From the NCBI GenBank assembly GCA_024699855.1, contig JAMPIQ010000002.1, positions 14,880,001-14,944,000 on the forward strand: DNA of 64,000 nucleotides, in the 5' to 3' direction. This DNA comes from Aphelenchoides besseyi (taxonomy: Eukaryota; Nematoda; Chromadorea; Rhabditida; Aphelenchoididae). The notes under the pieces are model-generated. The model searched no databases, was not told the DNA's origin, and worked only from the letters and a program-made list of their open reading frames with translations. Below, piece by piece: positions 13,051-26,167 of the stretch; position 1 is the first letter of the stretch; every line of letters starts with the position of its first letter. The translations under genes were made by a program, and so were the position numbers.

Positions 13051-13060
13051 GTATATAAAG
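13051..13060 (+). promoter_or_regulatory. TATA box ahead of the 13.1-kb gene
   Basis: GTATATAAAG lies about 50 bases before the first ATG (13109) of the plus-strand gene. Position and sequence fit a core promoter TATA element. Confidence 0.4.
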
Positions 13061-13108
13061 TGGGCAGAAGAAAGCTGCACTACCTTGCAACGGAAGTTGT
13101 TGCTTATG

Positions 13109-14392
13109 TTTAGTGCCTTAACTTTGTTTCTCACTTTTGATGTAATCAGAAGTCCCAAAACCATCAATCGGGGTTTCGTTGATTATAAGACAGGAATTTG
13201 CGTGATTGTCTTCATTTTTTTCGGGTTTTCTATCATTTTATCAACAACAATTTTGATTCTTTCCAGACACAATGGAATTGGCTTCTATCTGTGAAATGTT
13301 CATCGGAAACAATATTCACGAATTTTTGAATGTTACCGTATCAAATAGACAGTATCAAGTTTTGAACTACATTCAGAACGATTATTGGATGATTGACACA
13401 TTTTATGACGGCAAGAAGTGAGCTTTGTAAATATGGCATTTGTAACTTTTATAATCTTTCAGAAGACTGATTTTTGATGCTTCGAGAATTCGTCAGCAAA
13501 CTCTCGAAGACCAGTTTATTCGCAGGATAATGAGTTCGCCTTTACCGACGTTCATTTCATCGATGTCAAGAACGTGCTTTTGGTCTGTGGTTGGCCTAAA
13601 CGTTCTTGTTTACTGTAACTTTCGATTTGAGGACATGTAGAATCGAACTCGAAGAGTATCGTTGTATTCGACCGGACAGTTACTCGTTCTTAGTGGACTC
13701 ACAATCAATCGCATTTGCCTCATCCACTTTTTACACTCAAATCAACTTAAAAGACTTCGCCTTTGAGAATCGAATAAAACTTGTACCAAAGTTTGGGATA
13801 CACAACTTACCGTAACGGAATACGTATTGGATTCGAAGAAGGTAGCTGGAGTACAAATTTTGAAACGTTGGTGTTCGTTTTGTTAGCTGACGGCAACATC
13901 ACCAAACGTCCTGTCAATTTGCTTGTTGGGGACAATCATACATTTGATCGGGCGGTATGCTTTGATTTAGACTTTTAAAACACGCCAAGTTTCAGGATAA
14001 CAAGTTTATTTGGACCAACAACTATCTCTTTACTAGTTCCACGTAATATAAATGTGGATTCGATCTACATATTTGATCTAGAAGCCATGGAGTGGAAGAG
14101 CACGGGAATCGAAATCAGTGGACGGATCGAGCACATTTCGACCGAGGGAAACATGCTCATCGTCAATTCATGAACGGACAAATTATTGCTATGAGACATC
14201 GTTATCTGTACCGGTAAGTGTAGTGAATTGATCTATTTGACCAATCATCTAATTCAGTGGACCAGATTTGTTGTCTAATTTCTCAGAGATGGCGATTTGT
14301 CAATGTGCTCGAACCAAACCGAATTTTACGAACAAATGATTCAAAACCGTCCAAACAATTGCATCTGTCGTCTGCAGCAAAACGACTCATAA
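13109..14392 (+). CDS. propeller/SOCS-box-like family member 1 (possibly decayed)
   Basis: A first exon could begin MFSALTLFLTFDV; an acceptor at about 13266 then leads to MELASICEMFIG. Later exon pieces read DNEFAFTDVHFIDVKNVL, ELEEYRCIRPDSYSFLVD, FEEGSWSTNFETLVFVLL and SIYIFDLEAMEWKSTGIE: hydrophobic beta strands with a repeating (I/Y)-F-D-L...W pattern, as in beta-propeller blades. SIYIFDLEAMEWK matches DTLISLDLKTLEWK in the 45.5-kb member. The last piece (GPDLLSNFSEMAICQ) corresponds to the QPDSLYDCAWLAIQ box of the 39.6-kb member. Some joins require frame changes I cannot explain by consensus introns (for example near 14045 and 14172), so this copy may be broken. Function is unknown; an E3 adaptor role is inferred from the C-terminal box. 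Confidence 0.4.
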
Positions 14393-14864
14393 ATGTTTTC
14401 AAATTATTTTCCCATGGCCCTTGTTTTCGTTACTTTTTTACAGCTATAATCGCCATATTCTAATGCAATAAGCTTTTTGTAAAAACGAATTTGATTTTTT
14501 TTCTGTGTCTTAGATGTCAAGTCCAGTTTCTTGCTAAGTTGAAGCTCCTTTCTCTTTGCCAATTCTTCTCTTTTTGTCGTTTACTTTCAGTTACAAACAA
14601 ACAATCCAAAGTTGTATAGAAGACGACCAATTAAACGGATTCGTAAACTCAATTCATTGGAAGACTTTTAAATCGTGAGTTCCCAGCATTAGCCTCCATA
14701 CAACTCAAACCAATTGGTTGTTCATTGCTTATGCCTTCAAGACCCCTGGAAATAGCTTGTAATCGTTTATTCATTAAAACTGTAAAAACAACAGAAAGTT
14801 AGTTCCATTTATACGAATCATACACGACTTCTATTAATGAAAGAGATCTGGAATAATCAAACGC
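14393..14864. other. intergenic
   Basis: AT-rich tail between convergent genes; no gene or repeat seen. Confidence 0.35.
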
Positions 14865-16678
14865 TTAAAAATAGTGAAGAGTGCTGTTCTGAGTAGCACA
14901 AAACATTTTGTCCATTCGACTCGGATTCGGACATTTCGTACGCGGTTGACAAACGTCGTCCATTCGAAAACAGCGTTCGGATTGCGCACAGAAGTACATC
15001 GAGTGTGGATGAATCGCACAGTCCTTGCAATCGCACTTCAATTCGTCTTGACCGTCGGAGCACTGCGCAGTGCCATCGCAACGCATATGACTTGGAATAC
15101 ATTTGTTGTCGGCACGACAATGAATTGCCGACTTGTGACATTTCGTGCATCGTTGCTCATCACGTCCATCGGCACAATCAGAGAAACCTAAAAATTGAAC
15201 GGTTAATCTACAGGTTTGTTTGCTGTTCTCACCATCGCAAACTCGTGATGAATGATCGCATTGTTCGGGGCACGAATCTTCATCTTCGCCATTCGAACAA
15301 TCGATTTGACCGTTGCACACCTAGCAATCATAAGCCATCGAATGGCTTGACAAATTGAACTCACTCGACTACGATGCAAACATCCACCATCGCATTTGAT
15401 TGCGAGCTGCGGATTACAATCTTCACATCGATTGTTGCATTGGGGATAAAGTCCGGAACAGGCGTATTCCCACGCGTAGTTCTTGCCATCAGCACAAACA
15501 ACGTCGTTTGCTCGAATGTCAGCCAAAAACTCGCATTGACCGGCACAATGTTCTTCGTCTTCGCCGTGCAAACAATCGATCACGCCATCGCAAACCTGCG
15601 ACTTTTCGATACACATGTTCGATTTCGTGCAGAGAGCCGATTCACTTGATGCACAAAGTTTACAGTCGCAGTCCTGTAATTCGAGTGTTAGATGATCATT
15701 AGCGTTCGTTTAAACCATTTCATCGGCTGCATTATCGCAATTGTTCACACCGTCGCAGATTTGCCAAACTGGAATGCACTTGTTTGTCGAGGAGCAGAAC
15801 TTGGAACCACGACGACAATCTTTCGGTGCACATTCGTCTTCGTCGTCTCCACCCGGACAATGAGCATCGCCATCACAACGAAAGTCGGCCGGAATACAAC
15901 GATCCGCACTCTTGCATTTGTAGTGATCAGGTTCGCAGTTAGCACCTAAAAACAAAAATTTTGGAATCGAGATTGAAGTCTCAAACTCACTGCAGTAGAG
16001 CAACTCATCAGATTGATCGTGACAATCCGGTCGACCGTCGCACAACGCCGCACCTCGCAAACAATGACGTCGATGGCTGCCTGGTTTCGGAGGACAAGAG
16101 AAGGCGGTCAAACATTCTGAAATTGACAGGTTGATTGTTGAGTTGTTCAATGTCTGAATCTCACCCTCGCACTCCAACTCATCGCTTCCATCCGGACAAT
16201 GAGCTTCGCCATCGCATAGTTGATTAAAGCTAATGATGATACCCTGCAATCTTGTTGCTTTGAGAGTCTTCGTTCTTAGAAAACTAACCGGCGTTTTAGT
16301 ACAAGAGAACCCATATTCCACGCAACTCGTAACATTCGGTGGTTTGAGGAGCAGAGTCGAAAGTATCGATTGATTGTCGAGACGTTGAAACAGTTTGTGA
16401 GAACTATGCGTCTGACGAGCGACGTCTTCTAACTGCAGATCCTGAGTCCAACCCTCGGCCACCTGTGGCGCCATGTAACTGATGACAACAGCCAATGGAA
16501 TAGCCGAGAGTATAAGGACAAGAACGAAGATCGCCATGAGAACGAGAACAATCGATGGGATAGCGGCACAACAATCGCAACACGTTCGAGCAACGGCGAT
16601 TCGAAACGCATCGGCCTTCGCGCAACACCACGCCCAACATCCACGTTTAACTTTGCGCTCCTCGAGCATCGTATCCAT
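14865..16678 (-). CDS. type II membrane protein with LDL-receptor class A repeats (EGG-1/2-like)
   Basis: The protein opens with about 45 cytosolic residues including two Cys-rich clusters (CWAWCC, CCDCCA). One membrane helix follows (around residues 42-68, IVLVLMAIFVLVLILSAIPL), then a long extracellular part with no other anchor. I count eight or nine LDLa repeats, each ending in the calcium-binding acidic motif, e.g. CDGEAHCPDGSDELEC, CDGRPDCHDQSDELLYC, CDGDAHCPGGDDEDEC, CDGVIDCLHGEDEEHC and CDGTAQCSDGQDELKC. Seven or so short introns separate them. Single N-terminal anchor plus about eight LDLa repeats and no EGF or propeller domain is the layout of C. elegans EGG-1/EGG-2, oocyte proteins needed for sperm entry. 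That assignment is inferred from architecture; other LDLa-only membrane proteins are possible. The last repeat-like segment (CQPRTKCPNPSRMDKMFC) lacks the SDE motif. Confidence 0.8.
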
Positions 16679-16807
16679 TGGATTGACTCTGGAAACAATG
16701 AAATCAATGCACGAACGTCGTAGAAACGAGAAGTTTGTTCACACTTTTACGCGCCATATCCCCGGCTAAACGATGAAAATCGGCAGATTTTTTGCAAACA
16801 ATCAAAA

Positions 16808-16918
16808 ACCTACGTATATTTGCGTTTTCGAAATCGATTTAAGAATTTGATCGTAAACACCAACAGCAAAACTATTCCGCATCCCACGAGGACCATAATT
16901 TTGCAAAGGTCAATCTAA
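16808..16918 (-). CDS. candidate membrane-anchor exon
   Basis: After a TTTTAG acceptor the minus strand reads one clear hydrophobic helix (IMVLVGCGIVLLLVFTIKF) followed by a basic stop-transfer run (NRFRKRKYT), then a consensus donor GTAGGT. It lies just upstream of the LDLa gene. It could be the end of an unidentified short membrane protein or an alternative 5' exon. No upstream partner exon was found. Confidence 0.25.
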
Positions 16919-16919
16919 A

Positions 16920-19897
16920 ACGAAACCTACTGATAAATGTGCGACCGGGAAAAAAAGCTCATGCCCGCAAAGGTCCTAAAAACAGAAAATCAAAAGACGT
17001 GGATTCTGAATTTTGAAACGCGCAATTGATCTTCGAATCATCCCCGGGAGCTGAATGGAGGAAAACGAAAAGTGAGAGTCGACAGACAAACAGCCGATCT
17101 GAGGGCCATGTTCTCGAAGGTGTTCGTGGTGAGCGCTGTTCGAAGGCAAAGAAGAATTTCGATTGTTGCCGACAACAACAGCAAAACCTCACGATGTTTG
17201 CAAGACGAAGACAATTCGATGTGTTACTTCCGATTAAGTGTCGGGCGTTTAGATCAACAGTTTTAGTTAGAAAGCCAAAACAACAGTTAAACGCGTGAAC
17301 ATTCGATCTATGTTCCAATTTGCGTCTATGGTTGCACAAGAACGTTGAATCGACTTCAAGCTCCGAAGTTCAATCACAACTTTGATCGGCAAAGTAGTGG
17401 ACTTGAGGTCGAAATTCATTGCGATTTTGTCGAAGTGAACGACTCTGGGATTCAATGTCGACTCAAAGTTTTTAACAGATCTTGTGGTCTTGTTGTTGTA
17501 ACTTTTGGTTTTAAGTTACTATGATCAGAACCGAAAAATAATCAGTTGATAAGTGTTTGTCTGATTTCCATTATTGCAACATCTCATCAGCTCAACCAAA
17601 TTAGTTGTAAGACAACTTTCCCACCACTTGACGGCGTTTTCGTTTTCTTGTTCTCAAGTGGATGCCAATCGACGATGAACGAGATTTTGAAAGTCGTTTA
17701 CAAAAGTGGTGGAACAAGAAAGTCACTTGTATTCGATAAATGACCACCGAATCACGGACCAATTGGAATCAGTTTCTGTCGCGTGTGTCCGAAGTTCGAA
17801 TGCCATAAAGGAGTGTGTGTTCGGTTAACCCGATTCTTAACTTTGAACAGACAATTCATTGGAATGCTGTGCATAACACAAATCTCCGGTCGTTTGTAGT
17901 GATACACTTGTTTTGCGTTCACCATCTTTGGGCATAAGCGGTCAAGGACATCGGTTGTGCTCTCGTTTACGTTTCAGAATCTCGACGGCGCGCTCTTTTT
18001 GGCTGCAAACGTTCGAGAGGCGCTGGTGTTCATAATCTGAAGCCCAACCTACTGCTCCAAATCTCGCTTAAAGATAAGAATTGGGGAGGTGGAGTGTTGA
18101 GGTGCGCAAAGTTATATTGACGCGCGCCGATTTCTTTCGTCGCGCGCACAAAAACGATTTCAGTCGCCGCGAGAAAGATGTTGGCGAACGACCCGAAACG
18201 CGAGAACGCCGTTGCATGAGCGTCAGCCGTCGAGATGACCGGCGTCGAAAACGGACGACGCCTGAAGACGATCGTCTTTATTTTGCTCGGCGCGCTGTAA
18301 AAGGTGGACGATCGAAAATCTCATGCGCGTCTTCGTGCGCCGTCGGCATTTCGATTCGAAAATCCACGAGCGACCTTCGAACTTTTCAACCGTCGAATTT
18401 TATCTTTTTCCCCAAAAAGTTCGTTTGAAACGAACGTTCAATTTCCCTGTTTTCCGTGTAACTCTCGTGCAGTTGCGCATGTCCTTTTTTGATCGCTTCA
18501 AATTCGTTTGCTCGTTGACTTCTTGAACTGAATCGTGTTTTCGTTCGATTGATGAAAGTTGTTGATGTGATGGCCATTGCCATCTGCGAACTGTTCTTCA
18601 GCTGTGGGGCTCATGAACTGGGCCTACGGCTCTGGGCTAAGCGTGCATTCGTTATCCTTAGACCGAGCCTTAGGCTTAGCTCATGCATCCCGAGTTCAAC
18701 TGAGCAAATCGACCGGAAATCGATCTTTCGGATTGCACTTCTCGAACTCCTTTCTACTGTTGCTACGGAAGTCATTTTTGGGGTTGAAAGGGAAGTTGTT
18801 TTCTCCGAATCTCTAACCTTCGTTTCGTAATAAACAACCGGATATCCCGTTCGTATGAGAAATCTGATCGTCGCGGAGCTCATCATAGGTGGGCGACCCA
18901 ATTCGAAATTTCGATTTCCGTCGTTGATTAGATTTCGGAACGGAAAATCGCAAGATGTCGACGATTGCAATTAACCAAATGAACGTATGTGAAGACCATG
19001 TGACGTTCTGTCCGGGTCGTTCTTTTCTACCGAGTTTCTTGATCGTGATTGGCGTTAGATTCCACGGCGTCCCGCCCGACCAATGACCTGGATCTCCGTT
19101 CCGCCTCGAGGCAAGGGGGCGGGTTGCCGAAAGGAGTGTGATGCGTTTCCCGATAAAATTCTAATGTCAATCGAATTGTCGAACGCAAGCGAAATAACGT
19201 CAATTAACGAAATCCGTTTGATGACCTTCGACGTCACACTTCGCCCAGCAATCGAGATCCCGGAGTTTGCAGTTCGGTAATGTATTGACGTCAGCGGAGA
19301 TTATCATTCTAGCTTCGAATGCCATGACGTGTTATTCATTATCGTGGACGTATTTAATAAGATGTACAAGATCTGTTGCACACTTTTCATTAACTTTCCT
19401 TTTCATTAGTTTGTCATAGTTGATCTCATTACTTTGAAGTTTGGTGCTCCAACTTGTACTCATAGGTTTCTTGATCTTGATAATGAGGCATAATCTTCTT
19501 TACGTTCTTTGACAAGAAGTACCGTCGAAGATTAATCGTTCGTTCGATCTTATTTCGGTGCCGTTCACCGGGTCAATGGCGAAAATCAAAAGACACGATT
19601 GACGGTCGCCAAATCTCATAGCCGAGAATGGTACGCTTTAACCTTGTGATTTCGTTTATCACCGAGGGTCATCAAGATTATATGGTGCACGTGAAGTACA
19701 GTCAAATGACTTAAGTTTTAAATCTCAGAAAACAACAGTAAAAGATGGTCGAGTTGATTCATAGCTTCACTCATTACTAGCTGAACATTAACCTATTTAA
19801 TGTCTATTTCTAACAACTTCGTGACTATACTACTTTTTTGAAGAAATAGGAAAAAATCTAATTACTCGATTGCAGCAACTGTGCTCTTACTTTTGGA
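16920..19897. other. long upstream region of the PAN/ZP gene, partly CpG-rich
   Basis: About 3 kb with no supported gene. The part near 18080-18430 is rich in CGCG and yields Arg-rich open frames; 18611-18970 (minus) holds a 119-codon frame of unknown status. This may be a promoter and long 5' regulatory region. No tRNA, repeat or CRISPR-like pattern was seen. Confidence 0.3.
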
Positions 19898-22753
19898 ATG
19901 TTCGAGCGGAAACACGGTAACCAAAACAACGGCTCTCGATTGATGTTCAGCCATTCAACTGCCTTCACAGTTTCGACCGCTCTGATTATCGCTCTTCTGG
20001 CAACAACAACGTTGGTAGTTGATGCGGTTTTTGAGTGTGGTCCACAGGAAACTACCGTATTCGTTCGTATTTCGCGAGCTCGTCTCGACGGAACTCCAGT
20101 GGTCGTTTCGACTGCCGGTCACGATTTGACTTGTTCCCAATACTGTCGTAACAATCTCGAACCAACGACGGGTGCGCAGCGCCTTTGTGCATCGTTTAAC
20201 TTTGATGGTCGTGAAACTTGCTATTTCTTCGATGATGCCGCTGCACCAGCTGGTCAGGCTCAACTCAACCCCAACCCATCGGCCAACAATTTCTACTATG
20301 AGAAAACTTGTTTGCCGGGTGTCGACAAAAGCGAAGCTTGTACTCATCGACCGTTCTCGTTCGAGCGTATGCGTCGTACACAATTGGAAGGTTTCGTGAA
20401 GAAGAGTGTTCAGGTAACTTTATTGTTAACAAATTTTGGGTTTTTGGTTGTTAACTTCTGCTGACTCGAGAAGGTAATTTGCATTCTCGGGTTCTGAACG
20501 AGCGATCTTCAGTTAACAGCAGGGGTTTCTCTCGTGCATTGTACTCAATTTTGAAGTAAGGTCAAAATGTAAAACCTGCGTTGATGTTGACCCACATAGG
20601 CGATTGCTTCCTGCAGAGTTCTTTCCAAATCCAGGCTTAAGACTAATGGATTCAAATGACTAAACATCTCAATTTTAGGTCGCTAATCGTGAACAATGTT
20701 TGAGTGCTTGTTTGAAAGAAAAAGAGTTTGTTTGTCGTTCTGTTAACTTCAACTACGAAACGTGAGTTTTGTTCATACAACTATTGAGCATTCAATGAGA
20801 TTTCAGGTATCTCTGCGAGTTGTCCACCGAAGATCGTCGTTCCAAGCCCGGTCAACTTCGCATGAGCGACCAGCCCGTCGACTACTACGATAACAATTGT
20901 CTTACTCGTCAAAATCGTTGTGGAGCTTCCGGCGGCAATTTGATTTTCGTTAAAACCACACACTTCGAAATTCGCTACTATGATCACACACAATCGGTCG
21001 AATCTCAAGAGTCGTACTGTTTACAAAAGTGTTTGGACTCATTGAACACTTTCTGTCGTTCTGTCGAGTTCAATCCTCAAGAAAAGAACTGTATCGTTAG
21101 TGATGAGGATACGTTCTCTCGCGCCGATCAACAAGGAAGTGTTCAAAGCAAAGATTACTATGAGCCCATTTGTGTTGGTGGTAAGTCTTACAAATGGAAC
21201 GCAAAGACGTTATCAATTTTGTCCTTTAGCCGATCTTTCATCCTCAACTTGTCGTCAACAAGCTGCTTTTGAGCGTCACATCGGCGTTTCGATTGAAGGC
21301 GATTCTGTTGCTTCCGCTGCTGGAGTGACAGTCTCCGATTGTATTTCGCTCTGCTTCCAAAACCTCAATTGCAAATCGATCAATTATGATCGTACCGGAA
21401 TGTCTTGTCATATCTATTCAGTTGGTCGCAAAGAAGCAAATGTCAAGGCGAATCCAGCTTTCGATTTCTACGAATTCAATTGTGGTCAGTTCTATTTTAT
21501 AGACATATAATGCCTTATATGAGGGTATTATACATTATCTCGTTTTCAGAAGCTCAATTCGGAGGAATGGCGTTGTGTACGAATGAAGGAATTCGTTTCA
21601 TTGTGAACACCAAAGAACCGTACACAGGAGCCATTTATGCGGCTGACAAGTTCGGAACTTGCTCAAAGGTCGTTGAAAATGCAAAGCAAATTTCTATGAC
21701 TTTCCCACCGCCAACCATCACAACCAACTGCGGAACTACGATCAAAGACGGCAAATTGGAAGCGTTGATTGTTTTGTCGTTGGATGGTGTTCTTCCTCAT
21801 CAAGTCACGACCGAATGGGATCGTTTCTATCGCGTTAGTTGCGATGTTTCAATGGACAAGATGCAACAAGAAGGTAGTGTTGTTGTGACTACGATCTTTG
21901 AAGCCGGTGAGGCTAATACTCAAGTCTTGGAAGTTGGCACTCCACCACCAATTACCGCATCGTTGAGCTTCCTCAATGAACAAGGAGAACCTTTGGGCAA
22001 AACAACCATTGGAGAAAAAATTCAAATGATTATCACTAGTGAACAAGCCGGCCCACACAACATGATGGTTACTGAGTGTATTGCCAATCGTATTGGTGGT
22101 GAAGGCGATGCGGTTCCGTTTACGATTATCGATAATGGGTAAACAAGAAAAAAAGAGAGCACAATAACAATTCGAACTATTTTAGATGCCCACGTTATCC
22201 TGCTCTTGTTGGACCGGTTGAGCCTGATTTCGAGAAGAATCGTTTGAAAGCGGATATGAAAGCATTCCGTTTGGACGGCTCATACGATGTTCAAATTCAA
22301 TGCACGATCATGTTCTGCGCCGGACCCAACGGCTGTCCACCATCGAATTGTCTTGACTCGGCTTCGAACGAGTTGTTCGTTTCACATGGTCGTCGTAAAC
22401 GTAGTGTTTTGTCGGCGGCTGATGGAATCGAAGAACCAAGTGCTGCCGAAACATTGAGTGCCATCATTCGTGTTCTGGCCGAAGGTGAAGAAGAAAGTGA
22501 TGGCGACAAGTTCTACAAAAATGGAACTGTTTTTGCTTCAAGGTAAGAACCTCGTGCGTTCTAACTTCATTCCTTTCTTTGTAGAAAATCCGTACCGAGT
22601 ATTCACGAAGACACGAGTCTGGTCTGCATGGCTAACACCTGGTTAATTTCGATGATCGCGTCGATGTCGATTGTGTGCGTGATGTTGAGTGCTTTGATCG
22701 TCACTTGGAGTTGTCAGTCTCTACGATCGACGAAGAAGAATTTGCCAATGTAA
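19898..22753 (+). CDS. noah-2: PAN/Apple and ZP-domain apical matrix protein (NOAH type)
   Basis: A single-pass apical extracellular-matrix protein of the NOAH/NompA group, expected in the nematode epidermal precuticle. The order is: signal peptide (ATG 19898 is the first start; ATG 19943, MFSHSTAFTV, puts the hydrophobic core nearer the terminus), then three Cys-rich PAN/Apple modules (TCSQYCRNN..., CLSACLKEKEFVCRSV..., CLQKCLDSLNTFCRSVEFNP..., CISLCFQNLNCKSINYD). A complete ZP domain follows, with AQFGGMALCTNEGIRF and CPRYPALVGPVEPDF. Next is a consensus furin site GRRKRS at about 22390, where ZP proteins are normally cleaved, then a membrane helix (WLISMIASMSIVCVMLSALI) and a short basic tail ending KKNLPM. 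Six introns, most short (one is about 260 bp). Conservation is very high and the length of about 780 residues fits NOAH-2 better than the longer NOAH-1; the choice between them is tentative. Confidence 0.88.
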
Positions 22754-23977
22754 TTTCGCTGTGGTGGTGAAATTTTGTTTATTCGTTCTTTGTTTCGATA
22801 TTCTAACTCTTGAAATCGCAAATCGTGTCTAAACTGGTTGCGTTTTAGCAGAAGTGCAATTCCGCCGACTTTCTCTCATTCCATTGCTCAAAGATCCTTT
22901 TCATTTCTGTTATCCTATTGATTCCATTTGCTTTCGTATTCCCATCAACATTCCAACCAACTGTCTACTATCCAAATTCCACAGATGAACTAAAACAGTC
23001 GAAGCCTTTCACAAACTTTTATTACGCCCATGAGCATGGTTTATATATTTTAATGCCCAAGTTACGAAAGATGTTGTTTCACTAAGTAAATAATATAACA
23101 ATGACCGTTCTGTTTGTGTTGAGATTTCGTTACTACACCATCTATCAGGAGTTGTTTTCATGAAGAATTTTATCGATGCATTGATTGCGAACACTTCAAG
23201 AACGGTCGAGTTCATGTCTTAGCAAAAGGTTTTGCGAAGTCTGTAGGTCGATCGATTTAATTGTCAAAGCTAATGGTTGAATCATTCGGATCTTAAAAGT
23301 CGCAAACCATCATCGAACTGCCCATCCACTCGATTTCAATTGCGCAATTGGTGTGGTTCTTCCGAAAAGAACTGCACCTAGAGACGAGATTGATAAGCAT
23401 TTGCTGGTTGGTTTTGTTTGCAAATCTTGTCACTTTTAAAGACATCAATGCAGGATACAAAGCATAAAGTTTAGTTTCAAAGTTCCAACAGCCGGAGATG
23501 ATCAGGAAATTCGAAGAAACTGAGGTAGATTCATCGGCTTACTTTATATAAAGTTTATGTTTAGTCAAACCCTCAATTGACGTTTTTTAATAAGCAGATT
23601 TTAATAAGATATGATTCTTTGGTAAGAAAAGTATTACAACGACATACAAAATTCCATGTTATTGACATATAATAGTGAGTGATCCCTTACAGTTATAATG
23701 ATCCTGTTGCAAATGATCAATAGAGCTTATTTTCATTGCCTCTTTTCGCAAGACTCTTTAGAACTTGAAGTCAATATGTATGGTTTAGTAACGAAAACTT
23801 ATTCATCGAACATACTACATCGTTGTTTTTGCGGCCACTTAGACTTTTAGCATCAATACCCAGCCTTTGGATTGTGTTAATCCTGTAGCTCTTGTGCCAT
23901 ATCAGGATCGAAATTAAGTGCGAGAATAACTGGGAACAAAAGTTGCCAGAATACTTCGCAGTAGATCGATACATCAG
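22754..23977. other. 3' region and gene-poor stretch
   Basis: 3' untranslated region of the PAN/ZP gene, then AT-rich DNA with no supported feature. Confidence 0.35.
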
Positions 23978-24580
23978 ATGATTGCTAATAACTCTTTTTT
24001 AGCGGAGATAAAAATTAACGTGTATTCATATAAGAACGAAGCAATCAGTCAACGCATCGAATTTGTGAATCAACTGCCCGACAATATTACGGAATTTAGC
24101 GGTTACATTTATCACCTCGAGACACTAGAGACTCGTCGATGTAAATTGGAAGTTTTGGATGTCAAAGTCAACAACTACGATTTTGCAGGTAATTTTCAAT
24201 ATTTTCAAACGACTATAACAACGTTTCTTAGTGAACAATAGTCATGAAGACGCTACGAAAGAACCTATTTTCGCTCGATATGTTTGACTGAACGCCAAAT
24301 ATCAACTTGTATGAAATCGGGTTTGGTGTTCTTGGTCTAATTGACGAGTATGTTTTCGAATTGAACTTCTCAATAGCTGCTGTTTAGTATAAGAGAAGAC
24401 GAGAATCTCGAATCGTTGAAGTTTTCAATCAAAATGCATGATTGGTGCTCGTGGAGTGAATCAATGATACTCGATGATTGCAACGAAAATGATTTCAATT
24501 GGAAGAAAGTTTACGTTGAAAAGCGCAAAAAAGCTCTACAAAACGTGAAGCAACTGGGTGCCGAGCCGACCAGTACGTAG
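23978..24580 (+). CDS. unrecognised protein, two exon fragments
   Basis: After a CTTTTTTAG acceptor a frame reads INVYSYKNEAISQRIEFV and continues through FSGYIYHLETLETRR to YDFA, ending at a GGTAAT donor near 24187. A second piece (24395-24580) reads KFSIKMHDWCSWSESMILD and ends VKQLGAEPTST with a TAG. Composition and splice signals look like a real gene, but the pieces between 24240 and 24390 did not join in one frame, so a decayed copy is possible. The YIYHLETLETRR segment loosely recalls the blade motif (xIYxxDLExxxW) of the local propeller family; not strong enough to assign. Confidence 0.35.
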
Positions 24581-24896
24581 ACGTCCCGCAACAAGATACG
24601 AGGACGACTTTCGACGCCAAATCTCACAAACAACACGGCAGTACTCGTCAATGGAATGACGCTCATAAGTGTGCACCTACGAATGGTCCCACCATTTATT
24701 GTTGTCCTTCATATCGATAGATACTGAATAAAGGGATTTACTACTTTACCGCTGCGTCAGAGTGATTTCAATCCAATAGAAGAAGTAGATGTTAAAGATC
24801 CGACATAATTGAGAGTTTTTGGATTCACGAAACGTAGTTTATTTTGTGACAGAAAAAAATGGGTACAACGAGAAAACGTGTTGAATAAGTGGGCGA

Positions 24897-26062
24897 TCAA
24901 CTGGTTTGGGACGGCGATTGCATGGCAACTCGAATTGCTTTGGCGGTCGGACGAAAGACGTTAAACGAGCAAGTCAAGTCGTCAGCAACAGACATCGTAG
25001 CTGCGGCGTTGTCGAATTGTCCACAGCTGAAATATAGGTTAGGTTATAAGAAAGGACAATAACTCACTAATGCGGTGCCGAGAAGATAGTGACGAGACGA
25101 CGATTCGCGAAGAACTCGTAACCATCCTGCAATCAAGTGGCTTATTGTCAAAATAATTTCCGAGTAATCTCACTTGAACGACTTGATGAGCACGCGCAAC
25201 CAAATCGATGTCGAGCTTGTTGCACGTCTCAACAACAACATCTTGACCAAAAACGTACGAAACGCCGCGAGTGTTCGCTTGCCATCCCTTAGCCCATTGG
25301 TCCGGATCAGCCCACAACAAGTCAATTCCCATCGATGGATTTGGTGGATCTTGCGGGCGCGGCAAAGTACGCAATTGATCGATGTTCACGAGTTGCGGCG
25401 ACAATCCTCCGTGCTAAAAGGACAACTGAGTGTTGAAATCAATTGTCTAACTTACCATGCAGAGAATTTTTCCTCCAACAAGTGCGCAAAGTGGCATCCA
25501 ATTGAAGGTGTCTTGGAATGCGTTCCACAAACGAGATGATTTGTAACGGCGATTGCACTCCTCAAAGAAGCCGTAGACTCGATTGATTGCCGGACACTTG
25601 AAAGAAATAGACTTTAACGAAGATCCACGAAAATGTTTACCTCATGATTTCCTCGTAACATGAAAAAGTTCTCCGGATACTTGATTTTGTAGCAAAACAT
25701 GAGACAGATAGTTTCGATGTTCTGACGACCGCGGTCAACGTAATCGCCCAAAAAAACGTAGTTGGCTTCCGGTGGAAATCCGTGCTTGTCGAAAACGCGA
25801 AGAAGATCGGCGTACTAAAAATCCCCCACAGAATGTATTTGCAGCACAGATTTATCGAACTTACTTGACCGTGAATGTCACCACAAACAATCAACGGAGG
25901 ATCGACTTCGATGAGCGAACTTTGCGAAATGAAAACCTCTTTGGCCATCTGGCACAATTGTTGAAGTTCCTGCTCGCTGACTTGAGTTGTCAAACGACCG
26001 CCGGCCATTCCCACGTTCAACAAACGCGAGATCATATTGTCGACATCGAAGGTTTGCGCCAT
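24897..26062 (-). CDS. PP1-type serine/threonine protein phosphatase catalytic subunit
   Basis: Metallophosphatase of the PPP family, PP1 branch. All core motifs are present across five exons: [19 protein letters not shown], the catalytic HGGLSP, the ARAHQ histidine and APHYCGQFDN. The N-terminal [11 protein letters not shown] and FFEECNRRY blocks are PP1-like rather than PP2A- or calcineurin-like. Length is about 320 residues, normal for PP1, and the C-terminus (ending SPSQTS) lacks the longer regulatory tail of some PP1 isoforms. It is more divergent than ubiquitous PP1 (for example [14 protein letters not shown] in place of ...KQSLET), as in the sperm-specific GSP-3/4 group. The start ATG 26062 gives [13 protein letters not shown] element lies about 100 bases upstream. 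Confidence 0.9.
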
Positions 26063-26158
26063 TTCGTCCCAAACAGTTGACGATCACCAGAAGTGTAGAG
26101 CAAAAATGAGAGCCAAGTACGCACGAAGACGAATGAATGCGAGCGGCTTTCAATCTTC

Positions 26159-26167
26159 GCTTTTATA
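26159..26167 (-). promoter_or_regulatory. TATA box of the PP1-type gene
   Basis: TATAAAAGC on the minus strand, about 100 bases upstream of the phosphatase start codon; a good match to a core TATA element in the right place. Confidence 0.45.

Noticed and set aside
18081..18970. Frames of 115 (plus) and 119 (minus) codons and a possible hairpin near 18620-18700
   Set aside because: Arg-rich translation in a CGCG-rich stretch; the hairpin arms pair over only about 7 bp with a long loop.
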